Counted from the first letter of the stretch, positions 1 through 6,046 are shown. The stretch is 6,887 nt of DNA from Anaeroplasmataceae bacterium (GCA_020024985.1 JAHHSW010000044.1:1-6887); one strand, 5' to 3'. Numbers and translations are program-made. The notes: a model not told the origin generated them from the sequence alone.

Positions 1-306
1 TTCTTTAGCAATGGAGATCTAGTCAAATTTAATGATAGCTATGGCAATGATAGCTATGGCATTGTAATAAAAGAGCCAGGGGTAAGGATATTTGAAGCAA
101 TAGCCTATGTTGTAAGGTTTGAGCAGCTAACTGAGGAGGATTATATTAAGAATGAGTCTGGATATTATAGAGCTTTAATAATCCACACTCATGTTCCATA
201 TACTGAGCTTTTGCTAGCTGATCCTAAGGAGCTAGATAAGAAAAGACTAAAAAGCTACAATAGGTTTATGAAATTTTTTAAAAGCTATTGCCTAAATAAT
301 TTTTAG
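1..306 (+). CDS. 3' end of an unrecognised protein gene (partial)
   Basis: The frame is open from the first base of the window and ends at TAG 304-306, leaving the last 101 residues of a protein whose start lies upstream. I do not recognise the family. The visible part is a mixed alpha/beta-looking segment. A strand-rich start (around residues 7-40, with the sequence GIVIKEPG) is followed by a short HTHVPY motif around residue 63 and a very basic, Lys/Phe-rich C-terminal helix (about residues 76-98). There is no signal peptide or membrane segment in this part. Codon use (many AGC, TTA and ATA codons) matches the neighbouring genes, so it looks native. Residues 11-20 are an exact tandem duplication of NDSYG, encoded by a 15-bp tandem repeat. 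No convincing terminator follows, and the next gene has its own promoter. Confidence 0.75.
   Translation, partial: FFSNGDLVKFNDSYGNDSYGIVIKEPGVRIFEAIAYVVRFEQLTEEDYIKNESGYYRALIIHTHVPYTELLLADPKELDKKRLKSYNRFMKFFKSYCLNNF
31..60 (+). repeat. Tandem 15-bp repeat, two perfect copies, in frame
   Basis: The unit AATGATAGCTATGGC occurs at 31-45 and again at 46-60 without mismatch. It encodes NDSYG twice inside the partial upstream gene. The unit length is a multiple of three, so gain or loss of a copy would keep the reading frame. Confidence 0.95.
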
Positions 307-442
307 AACCTGGTTGCAAATAATAAGAGTAATGCTATATAGGATAATGAGCTTTCGTTTTGGGTGATAAAAAATTGAAATTTATACAATAAAAGCAGAC
401 ATATTCTTGTTTATATATATGTAATAAGAAGGAGGCAAGCTA

Positions 443-471
443 TTGAAAGTTTTTAGCTTTTATGGTATAAT
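443..471 (+). promoter_or_regulatory. Vegetative promoter (TTGAAA-17-TATAAT, extended -10)
   Basis: The -35 box is TTGAAA at 443-448 and the -10 box is TATAAT at 466-471, with a 17-bp spacer and a TGG extended -10 (463-465). Transcription would start near 478 and give a leader of about 57 nt before the ADP-ribosylglycohydrolase gene. This is close to the sigma-A consensus and is the best promoter in the 307-534 spacer. Confidence 0.75.
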
Positions 472-496
472 GAATTTCGCATTTTTAAAAGGCTAA
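443..496 (+). CDS. Possible 17-residue leader peptide (TTG start)
   Basis: A strong Shine-Dalgarno sequence, AAGGAGG at 429-435, sits 7 nt before a TTG at 443. That codon opens a 17-codon frame ending at TAA 494-496, with the product MKVFSFYGIMNFAFLKG. The spacing is ideal, but the frame overlaps the promoter called at 443-471. It could therefore only be translated from a transcript started further upstream, for instance read-through from the preceding gene. It may instead be a gene remnant or a chance match. No function can be assigned. Confidence 0.25.
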   Translation: MKVFSFYGIMNFAFLKG

Positions 497-534
497 CGGT
501 TAAAAACGTATATAAATGCTGAAGGAGGTAGCTT

Positions 535-1608
535 ATGTTAGGTGCTATTATTGGTGATTTAGTAGGCTCTACTTATGAGGCTAATAATGTTAAAACTAAG
601 GATTTTCCCTTATTAACTAGAATGTCTAGGATAAGTGATGATTCCATTATGACTCTAGCGGTGTGTCAAATCATTCAAGAGGGACTACAATACGATAAGA
701 AGGAAATAGCTAATAAGCTTAAGGAATGGGTAATAGCATTCCCAGATAGAGGCTATGGAGAGCTATTTGTAGATTGGGCCCTATCTGATGATTTAAAGCC
801 TTATGGAAGCTATGGTAATGGAGCAGCAATGAGAATATCTCCTGTTGGCTGGTACGCTAAAACCAAGGAAGAGGTTAAGGAATGGAGTAAAAATATTACT
901 GAGGTAACCCATAATACTAAGGAGGCTATTAAGGCCGCTGAGGTGGTTGCTATGTGTATATTTTATGCTAGAAAGGGTAAGAGCAAGGAGTATATTAAGG
1001 AGTATGCCTCTAAATATTATGATCTAGATTTAGATTATGAGGATTTAGTAGACGACTATCAGTTTGATTGCTCATGTGAGGGCTCAGTACCAGAGGCAAT
1101 CTATTGCTTTTTAATCTCAACAAGCTTTTTAGATTGCTTAAGAACAGCTATTTCTATAGGTGGAGATAGCGATACAATTGCTTGTATAGCGTGCTCTATA
1201 GCAGAGGCCTACTACAAGCATATTAATCCTAAGCTATTAGAGAAAATGCATGAGAATATACCTGAGGGTATGCCAAATCCGGTTGATGTTATTGACCAGT
1301 TCATGTATGATATGGAGGATGATTTTGTTACAAGCGAGGCTTTAACAGATAAGCATTATATAATCTATGTAGAGGACGAGGGAAGTGGCTTTTACGGTCA
1401 CTCAAAGAGATTAATTGTATTAAAGGATTATATAATCTCACGTTTAGAAAGATCAGGCTTTGATAGAATTAGGAGAATTAAGGCCTTATTGAAGGAAGTA
1501 GATAGCTTTACTGAGCTTAAGGCTTTATTGAGTGATATAAATGAGCTTGCGAGCGATTATGATATAAGCTTTAAGCTATATCAAAATAGGATAGAAGCGA
1601 ATTTATAG
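535..1608 (+). CDS. ADP-ribosylglycohydrolase family protein with C-terminal extension
   Basis: This 357-residue protein is probably cytoplasmic and belongs to the DraG/ARH family, which hydrolyses ADP-ribose from modified proteins or small molecules using a metal centre (known for the family). Family signatures appear in order: GDLVGS at 7-12, SDDSIMTLAV at 34-43 (the metal-binding DD is D35/D36, with S34 and S37 in place of the usual Thr residues), GNGAAMR at 94-100, THNTKEAIKAAE at 125-136, and GGDSDTIA at 209-216, where D211, D213 and T214 are the expected metal ligands. The catalytic core is complete and of normal length, ending near residue 260. Residues of about 265-357 form an extra, charged, mostly helical-looking tail that I do not recognise. 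The start is fixed by AAGGAGGT at 522-529, 5 nt before ATG. The gene has its own promoter at 443-471. The substrate is unknown, and no ADP-ribosyltransferase is visible nearby. Confidence 0.88.
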   Translation: MLGAIIGDLVGSTYEANNVKTKDFPLLTRMSRISDDSIMTLAVCQIIQEGLQYDKKEIANKLKEWVIAFPDRGYGELFVDWALSDDLKPYGSYGNGAAMRISPVGWYAKTKEEVKEWSKNITEVTHNTKEAIKAAEVVAMCIFYARKGKSKEYIKEYASKYYDLDLDYEDLVDDYQFDCSCEGSVPEAIYCFLISTSFLDCLRTAISIGGDSDTIACIACSIAEAYYKHINPKLLEKMHENIPEGMPNPVDVIDQFMYDMEDDFVTSEALTDKHYIIYVEDEGSGFYGHSKRLIVLKDYIISRLERSGFDRIRRIKALLKEVDSFTELKALLSDINELASDYDISFKLYQNRIEANL

Positions 1609-1615
1609 TTATTTC

Positions 1616-1669
1616 GGTTGTGGAGATTTTATCTCTAATTAGTAGGTTGTGAGGATTTAGCTTTAATCC
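1616..1669 (+). repeat. Two direct GGTTGTG units, each followed by a small hairpin
   Basis: GGTTGTG occurs at 1616-1622 and again at 1645-1651, 29 bp apart. Each copy is followed by an inverted repeat: GAGAT/ATCTC (1623-1627 with 1631-1635, 3-nt loop) and GGATT/AATCC (1653-1657 with 1665-1669, 7-nt loop). The arms differ in sequence but the layout repeats. The element lies in the 95-nt gap before the sigma factor gene. No T-tract follows either hairpin, so neither is a standard terminator. An operator or RNA regulatory element for the sigma gene is possible but unproven. Confidence 0.4.
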
Positions 1670-1703
1670 GTATTTCAGTTTCGTCAATTTCGGAGGGATA
1701 AAT

Positions 1704-2417
1704 ATGGACATATTTGAAGAGCGTGTAAATGATTGCCAGGAGGTAATCACTGGTTTAAAAAACAGATATAGATATCTAGGCAAGGACGCCCAGGATGATA
1801 TAGAGCAGGAATGCTATATGGGTGTTTTAAAGGCAATGGATTTATATGAGCCTTCCTTAGGCTCATTTAAGAGCTATGCCACTAACTGGATGAAGACCTA
1901 TGTATATGATTATATAAATAAGGTTCAGTCTCCAGTATCAATTTCTAGAGAAACTAATCGTAAGATTAGACGAATAAAGGAGGCTTTGGAAAATAATCCT
2001 AATGCTTCAATAGAGGAGCTTTCTGTTATTACTGGCTTAAGCTATAATCAGGTGCTTCAGTACTATAGAGGCTTTAGAGGTGTAAGCTTAGATACACCTA
2101 TTGATGAGGATGAGGAGCTATCATTATTAGACACTATTTCAGATGATTCTAATGAGGATAAGCTTAAGCAAATGGCTATTAAGAGCTTATTTGAGCGCAT
2201 CAATGAAATATTAGATGAGGATGATTTAAAGCTTTTATACAGCTTTTATGGTATTAATACTAAGAGGCTAACTCAAAAGGAGATAGCTAATAGGTATAAT
2301 ATTAGTCATCAAGCAATTTCTAAAAGGATTAATAATATTATCAAAAGGCTACAATCAGCAATGGCTACAGATTGTAGCCTTTTTGACCTTTATAAGAGAA
2401 ATTACTATGTTTCTTAG
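1704..2417 (+). CDS. Sigma-70 family RNA polymerase sigma factor
   Basis: This 237-residue protein is predicted to guide RNA polymerase to an alternative promoter set. A region-2-like block covers residues 31-73 (DDIEQECYMGVLKAMDLYEP, then GSFKSYATNWMKTYVYDYIN), which matches the core-binding and -10-recognition helices. A region-3-like block covers about 76-132, with SPVSIS as its link and a predicted helix-turn-helix at about 100-122. Region 4 covers about 160-217, with the -35-binding helix-turn-helix LTQKEIANRYNISHQAISKR at 189-208. The protein is longer than most ECF factors because it keeps region 3, and it resembles the SigB/SigF/SigH-sized group. A 20-residue tail (218-237) follows region 4 and overlaps a perfect hairpin. 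The start is supported by GGAGG at 1692-1696, 7 nt before ATG. No anti-sigma factor gene is adjacent, so its control is not evident. It could not be assigned to a named sigma factor. Confidence 0.87.
   Translation: MDIFEERVNDCQEVITGLKNRYRYLGKDAQDDIEQECYMGVLKAMDLYEPSLGSFKSYATNWMKTYVYDYINKVQSPVSISRETNRKIRRIKEALENNPNASIEELSVITGLSYNQVLQYYRGFRGVSLDTPIDEDEELSLLDTISDDSNEDKLKQMAIKSLFERINEILDEDDLKLLYSFYGINTKRLTQKEIANRYNISHQAISKRINNIIKRLQSAMATDCSLFDLYKRNYYVS
2343..2384 (+). terminator. Intragenic terminator-like hairpin at the 3' end of the sigma gene
   Basis: AAAAGGCTACAATC at 2343-2356 pairs perfectly with GATTGTAGCCTTTT at 2370-2383, giving a 14-bp stem with a 13-nt loop and ending in a run of five T (2380-2384). 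It covers sigma codons 214-227, and the stop codon is at 2415-2417. The right arm can also pair with a second GGCTACA in the loop (2363-2369 with 2373-2379, 3-nt loop), so two exclusive hairpins are possible. It may end transcription when untranslated and be melted by ribosomes. No other terminator is seen before the pgsA promoter. Confidence 0.55.
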
Positions 2418-2488
2418 GAATATTAAGCTTTTATAAGAGTAGAATTAGTAGAAAAGCTAAAGATATAGTACTTAAAAATAAATTTTGT

Positions 2489-2517
2489 TTGGTTAATCAC
2501 CTTACTTATGATATAAT
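2489..2517 (+). promoter_or_regulatory. pgsA promoter (TTGGTT-17-TATAAT, extended -10)
   Basis: The -35-like TTGGTT is at 2489-2494 and a consensus TATAAT is at 2512-2517, with a 17-bp spacer and a TGA extended -10 at 2509-2511. The expected start near 2524 leaves a leader of about 34 nt before the pgsA ATG. It probably drives pgsA and, by read-through, recA. Confidence 0.65.
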
Positions 2518-2557
2518 TTAGGTACTTGAAAGTGTGTTTAAAAGGAGATTGATTTTA

Positions 2558-3160
2558 ATGACATTACCTAATAAATTAACAATGCTAAGGATTATACTTA
2601 TTCCTGTTATGCTTATTTTGTGGTTTGTAAAGCCACTTAAGGAAATTCTAGTAGGAGTTCTTATTATTCCAGGAGCTGAGGGCTTTGATGGTATGAATTT
2701 ATTAATGCTTCTAGAGCTTATTATTTTCGCAATTGCTTCATTTACTGATTTCTTAGATGGTAATATTGCTAGAAAGAGAAATTTAGTTACAACCTTTGGT
2801 AAGTTTGCAGATCCTTTAGCAGATAAAATGCTAGTATTTACTGCAATGGTATTATTAATGCTTGATAATCAGGCTAATATGCCAGGCTGGGTTTTCGTAA
2901 TTATGCTTATTAGAGAGTTTATGGTTTCAGGTATTAGAATGGTTGTTGCATCTGAGGGAGTAGTTATTGCAGCAGCTAAGCTTGGAAAGCTTAAGACAGC
3001 TACGACAATGGTTGCAATTATCGTATTATTCTTTAGCCATACCTGCCTACCAGTACAAATTATTGGACAGGTATTAATGTACATTGCCTGCGCATTAACT
3101 GTAGTTTCAGGAATTGAGTATTTCTGGAATAGTAGATCTGTAATTTTAAAATCTATTTAA
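2558..3160 (+). CDS. pgsA: CDP-diacylglycerol--glycerol-3-phosphate 3-phosphatidyltransferase
   Basis: This is the integral membrane enzyme that joins CDP-diacylglycerol and glycerol-3-phosphate to make phosphatidylglycerol phosphate, the committed step to phosphatidylglycerol. The 200-residue protein carries the full CDP-alcohol phosphotransferase signature at 64-89 (D64, D67, G68, A71, R72, G81, D85, D89). The N-terminal LPNKLTMLRI is typical of PgsA. Hydrophobic segments fit several membrane helices at roughly 10-23, 30-38, 48-63, 93-105, 113-130, 142-162 and 168-186. I chose ATG 2558 because GGAG at 2544-2547 lies 10 nt upstream and the protein then begins as the family does. An in-frame GTG at 2534 lies upstream of this ribosome site and would add eight unlikely residues. 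recA follows after 68 nt with no terminator between, so the two are probably co-transcribed. In many Firmicutes cinA lies between these genes, but not here. Confidence 0.93.
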   Translation: MTLPNKLTMLRIILIPVMLILWFVKPLKEILVGVLIIPGAEGFDGMNLLMLLELIIFAIASFTDFLDGNIARKRNLVTTFGKFADPLADKMLVFTAMVLLMLDNQANMPGWVFVIMLIREFMVSGIRMVVASEGVVIAAAKLGKLKTATTMVAIIVLFFSHTCLPVQIIGQVLMYIACALTVVSGIEYFWNSRSVILKSI

Positions 3161-3228
3161 AAAAAGTTAAAAAAGCTTAAAAATTTTGGAAAGTTTTGTC
3201 TATTATTTATAATGGAGGTGCTTAAGAT

Positions 3229-4206
3229 ATGGCAGATACAAGACAGCAAGCCCTAGAAGCAGCCATGAAGCAAATCGAAAAGGAATTTGGTAAGGGAGCA
3301 GTAATGCGCCTTGGAGATGACGTAGATCGTAAGATTGAGGTTATACCATCTGGATCAATTGCTTTAGATAAGGCTCTAGGTGTTGGCGGATACCCAAAGG
3401 GTAGAATTATTGAAATTTATGGACCTGAATCATCAGGTAAGACAACATTTGCATTACACGCGATTGCAAATGCGCAGAAGGCTGGAGGATATGCAGCATT
3501 TATTGATGCAGAGCATGCCCTAGATCCAGTTTATGCTAAAAATTTAGGTGTAGATATTGAAAACCTAATTCTTTCTCAGCCTGATAGCGGTGAGCAGGCT
3601 CTTGAAATTGCTGAGGCTTTAATTAAGTCTGGTAGCGTTGATATTATCGTTATTGACTCAGTTGCAGCCCTAGTTCCAGAGGCTGAGCTAAATGGTGAGA
3701 TGGGAGACAATCATGTTGGTTTACATGCAAGATTAATGAGCCAGGCAATGAGAAAGATGTCAGGCTTAATCTCTAAGACTAACTGTGTGGCTATCTTCAT
3801 TAACCAAATTCGTGAGAAGGTTGGTGTTATGTTTGGTAACCCAGAAACTACTACCGGTGGTAGAGCACTTAAATTCTTTGCCTCTGTAAGATTAGATATC
3901 CGTAAGGGTGAGGCAATTAAGGATGGAACTAATATTCTAGGTAATAAGACTAATATTAAGGTCGTAAAGAATAAGGTGGCTCCACCATTTAAGACTGCTG
4001 AGGTAGAAATTATTTATGGTAAGGGTATTTCTAGAATTGGTGAGATAGTTGATATGGCTGTTAAGGCTGATATTATCCACAAGGCTGGTGCTTGGTTCTC
4101 ATATAATGGGGATAAGATTGGCCAGGGTAGAGAAAATGCTAAGGAAACACTTGCTAATAATCCAGAGCTTCTAAAGGAAATAGAAGAAAAGGTAATAGCT
4201 TTATAG
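3229..4206 (+). CDS. recA: Recombinase RecA
   Basis: RecA forms ATP-dependent filaments on single-stranded DNA, catalyses strand exchange and stimulates LexA self-cleavage. The 325-residue protein has the N-terminal polymerisation helix, Walker A GPESSGKT at 65-72 (K71), catalytic E95 (E. coli Glu96 equivalent), Walker B strand IIVID at 139-143, DNA loop L1 around 157-169 and loop L2 around 191-216 (INQIREKVG, then [10 protein letters not shown]). The C-terminal domain is present, but the protein ends right after it ([10 protein letters not shown]). The long acidic tail that restrains E. coli RecA (353 residues) is missing. GGAGGTG at 3214-3220 lies 8 nt before ATG. A TATAAT at 3208-3213 is too close to the ribosome site to be a useful promoter, so expression from the pgsA promoter is more likely. 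I see no GAAC-N4-GTTC SOS box upstream. A strong terminator follows. Confidence 0.98.
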   Translation: MADTRQQALEAAMKQIEKEFGKGAVMRLGDDVDRKIEVIPSGSIALDKALGVGGYPKGRIIEIYGPESSGKTTFALHAIANAQKAGGYAAFIDAEHALDPVYAKNLGVDIENLILSQPDSGEQALEIAEALIKSGSVDIIVIDSVAALVPEAELNGEMGDNHVGLHARLMSQAMRKMSGLISKTNCVAIFINQIREKVGVMFGNPETTTGGRALKFFASVRLDIRKGEAIKDGTNILGNKTNIKVVKNKVAPPFKTAEVEIIYGKGISRIGEIVDMAVKADIIHKAGAWFSYNGDKIGQGRENAKETLANNPELLKEIEEKVIAL

Positions 4207-4211
4207 CAATT

Positions 4212-4245
4212 AAAAGATATCGATTAATTTCGATATCTTTTTTTT
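4212..4245 (+). terminator. Intrinsic terminator after recA
   Basis: AAAAGATATCGA at 4212-4223 and TCGATATCTTTT at 4230-4241 form a perfect 12-bp stem with loop TTAATT, ending in eight T (4238-4245). It lies 5 nt after the recA stop and separates recA from the four-gene cluster. Confidence 0.93.
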
Positions 4246-4251
4246 ATGGGG

Positions 4252-4275
4252 TAGCAAGGGTGTATTAGCCTGCTA
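4252..4275 (+). repeat. Bulged inverted repeat ahead of the four-gene cluster
   Basis: TAGCA (4252-4256) and GG (4258-4259) can pair with CC (4269-4270) and TGCTA (4271-4275), leaving A4257 as a bulge and a 9-nt loop. No T-tract follows. It lies in the 77-nt gap between the recA terminator and the first small gene, where no clear promoter is visible. The gap has only -10-like sequences, such as TAAAAT at 4292-4297 without a matching -35. An operator or RNA element is possible. Confidence 0.25.
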
Positions 4276-4307
4276 TAGTAATATTGTAGTCTAAAATAAT
4301 GATGGAA

Positions 4308-4319
4308 AGAAAGGGTGAT
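4308..4319 (+). promoter_or_regulatory. Ribosome site deciding the start of the first small gene
   Basis: AGAAAGGGTGAT matches the Shine-Dalgarno complement AGAAAGGAGGTGAT except for a missing AG pair. It ends 3 nt before ATG 4323, and its AAAGG core lies 8 nt before it. The in-frame ATGs at 4299 and 4302 have no such site, so 4323 is preferred. Confidence 0.6.
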
Positions 4320-4322
4320 TAT

Positions 4323-4916
4323 ATGAAAACGATAGTAGCCTATAAGGAAAATGGAATTGCTAATATGCTTGCTGCAGGTAGATATTATCATGATAGCTAT
4401 AGAATTAAAGCTGAAAACAATAGCTTTTATAGCCTAGGTAGTGGGGTTATAATGGCATCTAGCATAGATCCTATGAAGAACTTAAGCCTTAAGCTAATAG
4501 CTGAGCGTTTCTTAGAGGAAGAAGAAATTAATTTAAATATGGACTTCATTATGAATAGCTTTATACCAGTAGCTATAGAATGCTTTACAGATAGTGAGGT
4601 ATTAGAAACAAATAATGGAGTTGTTAGCCTAACAGGTCTAATTCTACTTATTCAAGGGGATAAAATATTTCTTATAAGAGATAATTTAGATACCTATCAA
4701 ATAGATGACTATATTGTAATTGGTGGTGAGCCCTTACCGCTATTAACAGCCCTTAATCTTGGCTATAATAGCGGTAATGGTCTATTAAAGCAAATAGTTA
4801 TGGATATGAAGGCTTTAGATAGGAATTTAATAGAAGCTAGAGTTAATGAAATGTATCATATTGATACAAAGGATTTAGAGGTAAGGAGGGTTGATATTAA
4901 TGGTAATAGGCTTTAA
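4323..4916 (+). CDS. Diverged proteasome-fold (Ntn-like) protein A, probable pseudoenzyme
   Basis: I cannot name this 197-residue protein. It is the first of four adjacent genes whose products look like paralogs. The N-terminus (MKTIVAYKENG) follows the first-strand pattern of proteasome beta subunits and HslV (TTIVSVRRNG in E. coli HslV). YSL at 36-38 sits where protein C has YKL. FIPVA at 80-84 matches YLPRF in C (79-83) and VLPKF in B (82-86). The strand pair LILLIQGDKIFLIR (106-119) and the following IGGEPLPLLTALNLG (133-147) resemble the GSG turn and helix of proteasome subunits. Catalytic features are missing: Lys replaces the nucleophile, there is no Asp at the Asp17 position, and Ser37 replaces the Lys. 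There is no signal peptide or membrane segment, so it is likely cytoplasmic. Its 3' end overlaps gene B by 17 nt, which suggests translational coupling. Existence of the gene is near certain; the fold call is moderate. Confidence 0.6.
   Translation: MKTIVAYKENGIANMLAAGRYYHDSYRIKAENNSFYSLGSGVIMASSIDPMKNLSLKLIAERFLEEEEINLNMDFIMNSFIPVAIECFTDSEVLETNNGVVSLTGLILLIQGDKIFLIRDNLDTYQIDDYIVIGGEPLPLLTALNLGYNSGNGLLKQIVMDMKALDRNLIEARVNEMYHIDTKDLEVRRVDINGNRL
4883..4889 (+). promoter_or_regulatory. Ribosome site deciding the start of gene B
   Basis: AAGGAGG lies inside the end of gene A, 10 nt before ATG 4900. An alternative TTG at 4891 would leave only 1 nt of spacing, which is too short, so ATG 4900 is chosen. 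Confidence 0.75.
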
Positions 4917-5475
4917 AAGAAATGGTGTTAGCTATCTTGCCGCTAGCCCAGTAGGAAGAGAATTTAATCCCAATATGAACCATATTTTTAGAACGAAGGC
5001 GAATTGTCCGATAAAGAAGATAAATAGGCTAGAGGATTGCTATGTAGCCCTACCTAATAGTAGTTTAGAGCTTTATAGGCTATGTGAGGTTCTTGAGAAT
5101 TTAGATGAGGATACACTTAGCTATCAAATAGTATATGATAAGGTGCTTCCTAAATTTAGGGACAAGATTGCTGTAGATAAGGGAATAGAAAATGGAGACT
5201 ATTTAAATAATCCCTTAGTTATTTATCAAAAGGGAACATTCTATACTATTAATGAAGCGGGAACCGTTAATGTTGGTAGCATGGCTTTAAGTATTAATAG
5301 TGCTGATATACGTAATATCATCCTAGAGGCCTTGGATTTATATAAAAGCCTTAGTGCTAAGGAGCTTATACAAAAGCTTAATGATACACTCGTTTCCCAA
5401 AATTATTTTAGTATGTCGTTATTATATATTTATAGTGATGATGGTAGTGGAAATATAGAATTTTTGGAGGTATAA
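4900..5475 (+). CDS. Diverged proteasome-fold (Ntn-like) protein B, probable pseudoenzyme
   Basis: This 191-residue protein has no recognised name. Its first strand, MVIGFKRNGVSYLAAS, aligns with proteins A, C and D. If G9 is matched to HslV Gly10, it starts one residue short, so it has no position-1 nucleophile, and Ser16 stands where Asp17 would be. PIK lies at 37-39, exactly where protein D also has PIK, and K39 or K40 falls near the proteasome Lys33 position. VLPKF at 82-86 matches A and C. A strand pair with a GTFY turn (about 105-118) matches the central strands of the others, and a helix LSAKELIQKLNDTL follows near 152-165. There are no membrane or secretion signals. It overlaps gene A by 17 nt and ends 1 nt before gene C, so all are probably made from one transcript. 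It could be a non-catalytic ring subunit, by analogy with proteasome alpha or inactive beta subunits; that role is inference. Confidence 0.55.
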   Translation: MVIGFKRNGVSYLAASPVGREFNPNMNHIFRTKANCPIKKINRLEDCYVALPNSSLELYRLCEVLENLDEDTLSYQIVYDKVLPKFRDKIAVDKGIENGDYLNNPLVIYQKGTFYTINEAGTVNVGSMALSINSADIRNIILEALDLYKSLSAKELIQKLNDTLVSQNYFSMSLLYIYSDDGSGNIEFLEV

Positions 5476-5476
5476 C

Positions 5477-6046
5477 ATGAGTTTAGTTTGTGCAATCCCA
5501 AGACGTGGAGCAGTTTATTTTGCAGCTGACACTCAAACAACGTGTGGTAGCTATGGAGCCTGTATAGAGGCTGGGAGCTTATATAAGCTTCAAGTAATTG
5601 GTAATTTTGTGGTAGGCTTTGTTGGAAGTGTTTCTCATATTGAAATTGCCCTAAGCATACTTAATGAGCTTAAGGGAAGACGCCTATCTAGAGGGCTTAT
5701 CATAAATGAATATCTACCTAGATTTATAGATAGATGTAGAAATTTAGGCTTTATTACAGAAAAGGCTAATGAAAGCTATAGGGATATATTTCCAAGCTTT
5801 TTAATAGCTGAGGGTGGTAAGCTATTTATGGTAAATAAAAGCTTAGTAATTCGAATGCGAACACCAGAAGCAATTGGCTCTGGCTGTACCTATGTTATTA
5901 ATAGTATTAATCAGGAAATGAAGGAAAAGGATATTAATGATAATTTAGTAATAGCTATTCAAAAGTATGGTAGTAAAAATATCTATGTAAATAAGATAGT
6001 AACATTAGTAAATACTAAGACTTTAAGCCTGGAGGTAAGAGAATGA
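5477..6046 (+). CDS. Proteasome beta/HslV/Anbu-like Ntn hydrolase, putative N-terminal Ser
   Basis: This 189-residue protein is the most enzyme-like of the four. After removal of Met (expected, since Ser follows), Ser2 would be the exposed N-terminal nucleophile. Counting from Ser as 1, the Asp of AADTQTT (D18 with Met) falls exactly at proteasome position 17. YKLQVIGNFVVGFVGS (36-51) aligns with the Lys33 strand and the Gly47 turn, making K37 the likely Lys33 equivalent after a 3-residue insertion. SFLIAEGGKLFMV (107-119) and EAIGSGCTYVINSI (131-144) match the central strands and the GSG turn next to the helix holding Ser129. Length is about that of HslV or a mature beta subunit, with no propeptide, as in Anbu. 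CodW, the B. subtilis HslV, is reported to use an N-terminal Ser. GGAGGT at 5466-5471 supports the start. The TGA stop overlaps the ATG of gene D. No unfoldase partner is in view, and proteolytic activity is not shown. Confidence 0.62.
   Translation: MSLVCAIPRRGAVYFAADTQTTCGSYGACIEAGSLYKLQVIGNFVVGFVGSVSHIEIALSILNELKGRRLSRGLIINEYLPRFIDRCRNLGFITEKANESYRDIFPSFLIAEGGKLFMVNKSLVIRMRTPEAIGSGCTYVINSINQEMKEKDINDNLVIAIQKYGSKNIYVNKIVTLVNTKTLSLEVRE

Noticed and set aside
306..317. GAACCTGGTTGC as an SOS box
   Set aside because: The spacing between the half-sites does not fit GAAC-N4-GTTC, and it is not upstream of a damage-response gene.
1571..1783. Minus-strand open frame across the DraG-sigma gap
   Set aside because: It overlaps the ends of two real genes, and the composition does not resemble a known protein.
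2426..2458. AGCTTTT/AAAAGCT inverted repeat after the sigma gene as a terminator
   Set aside because: There is a 19-nt loop, a 7-bp stem and no following T-tract. AGCTTT-like strings are also very common in this window, so chance pairing is likely.
2869..3084. Minus-strand open frame opposite pgsA
   Set aside because: It is a shadow of the real pgsA frame, has no ribosome site, and the + strand has the complete family motif.
3186..3213. TTGGAA-16-TATAAT as a recA promoter
   Set aside because: The -10 box abuts the recA Shine-Dalgarno sequence, so a transcript starting near 3220 would lack the ribosome site.
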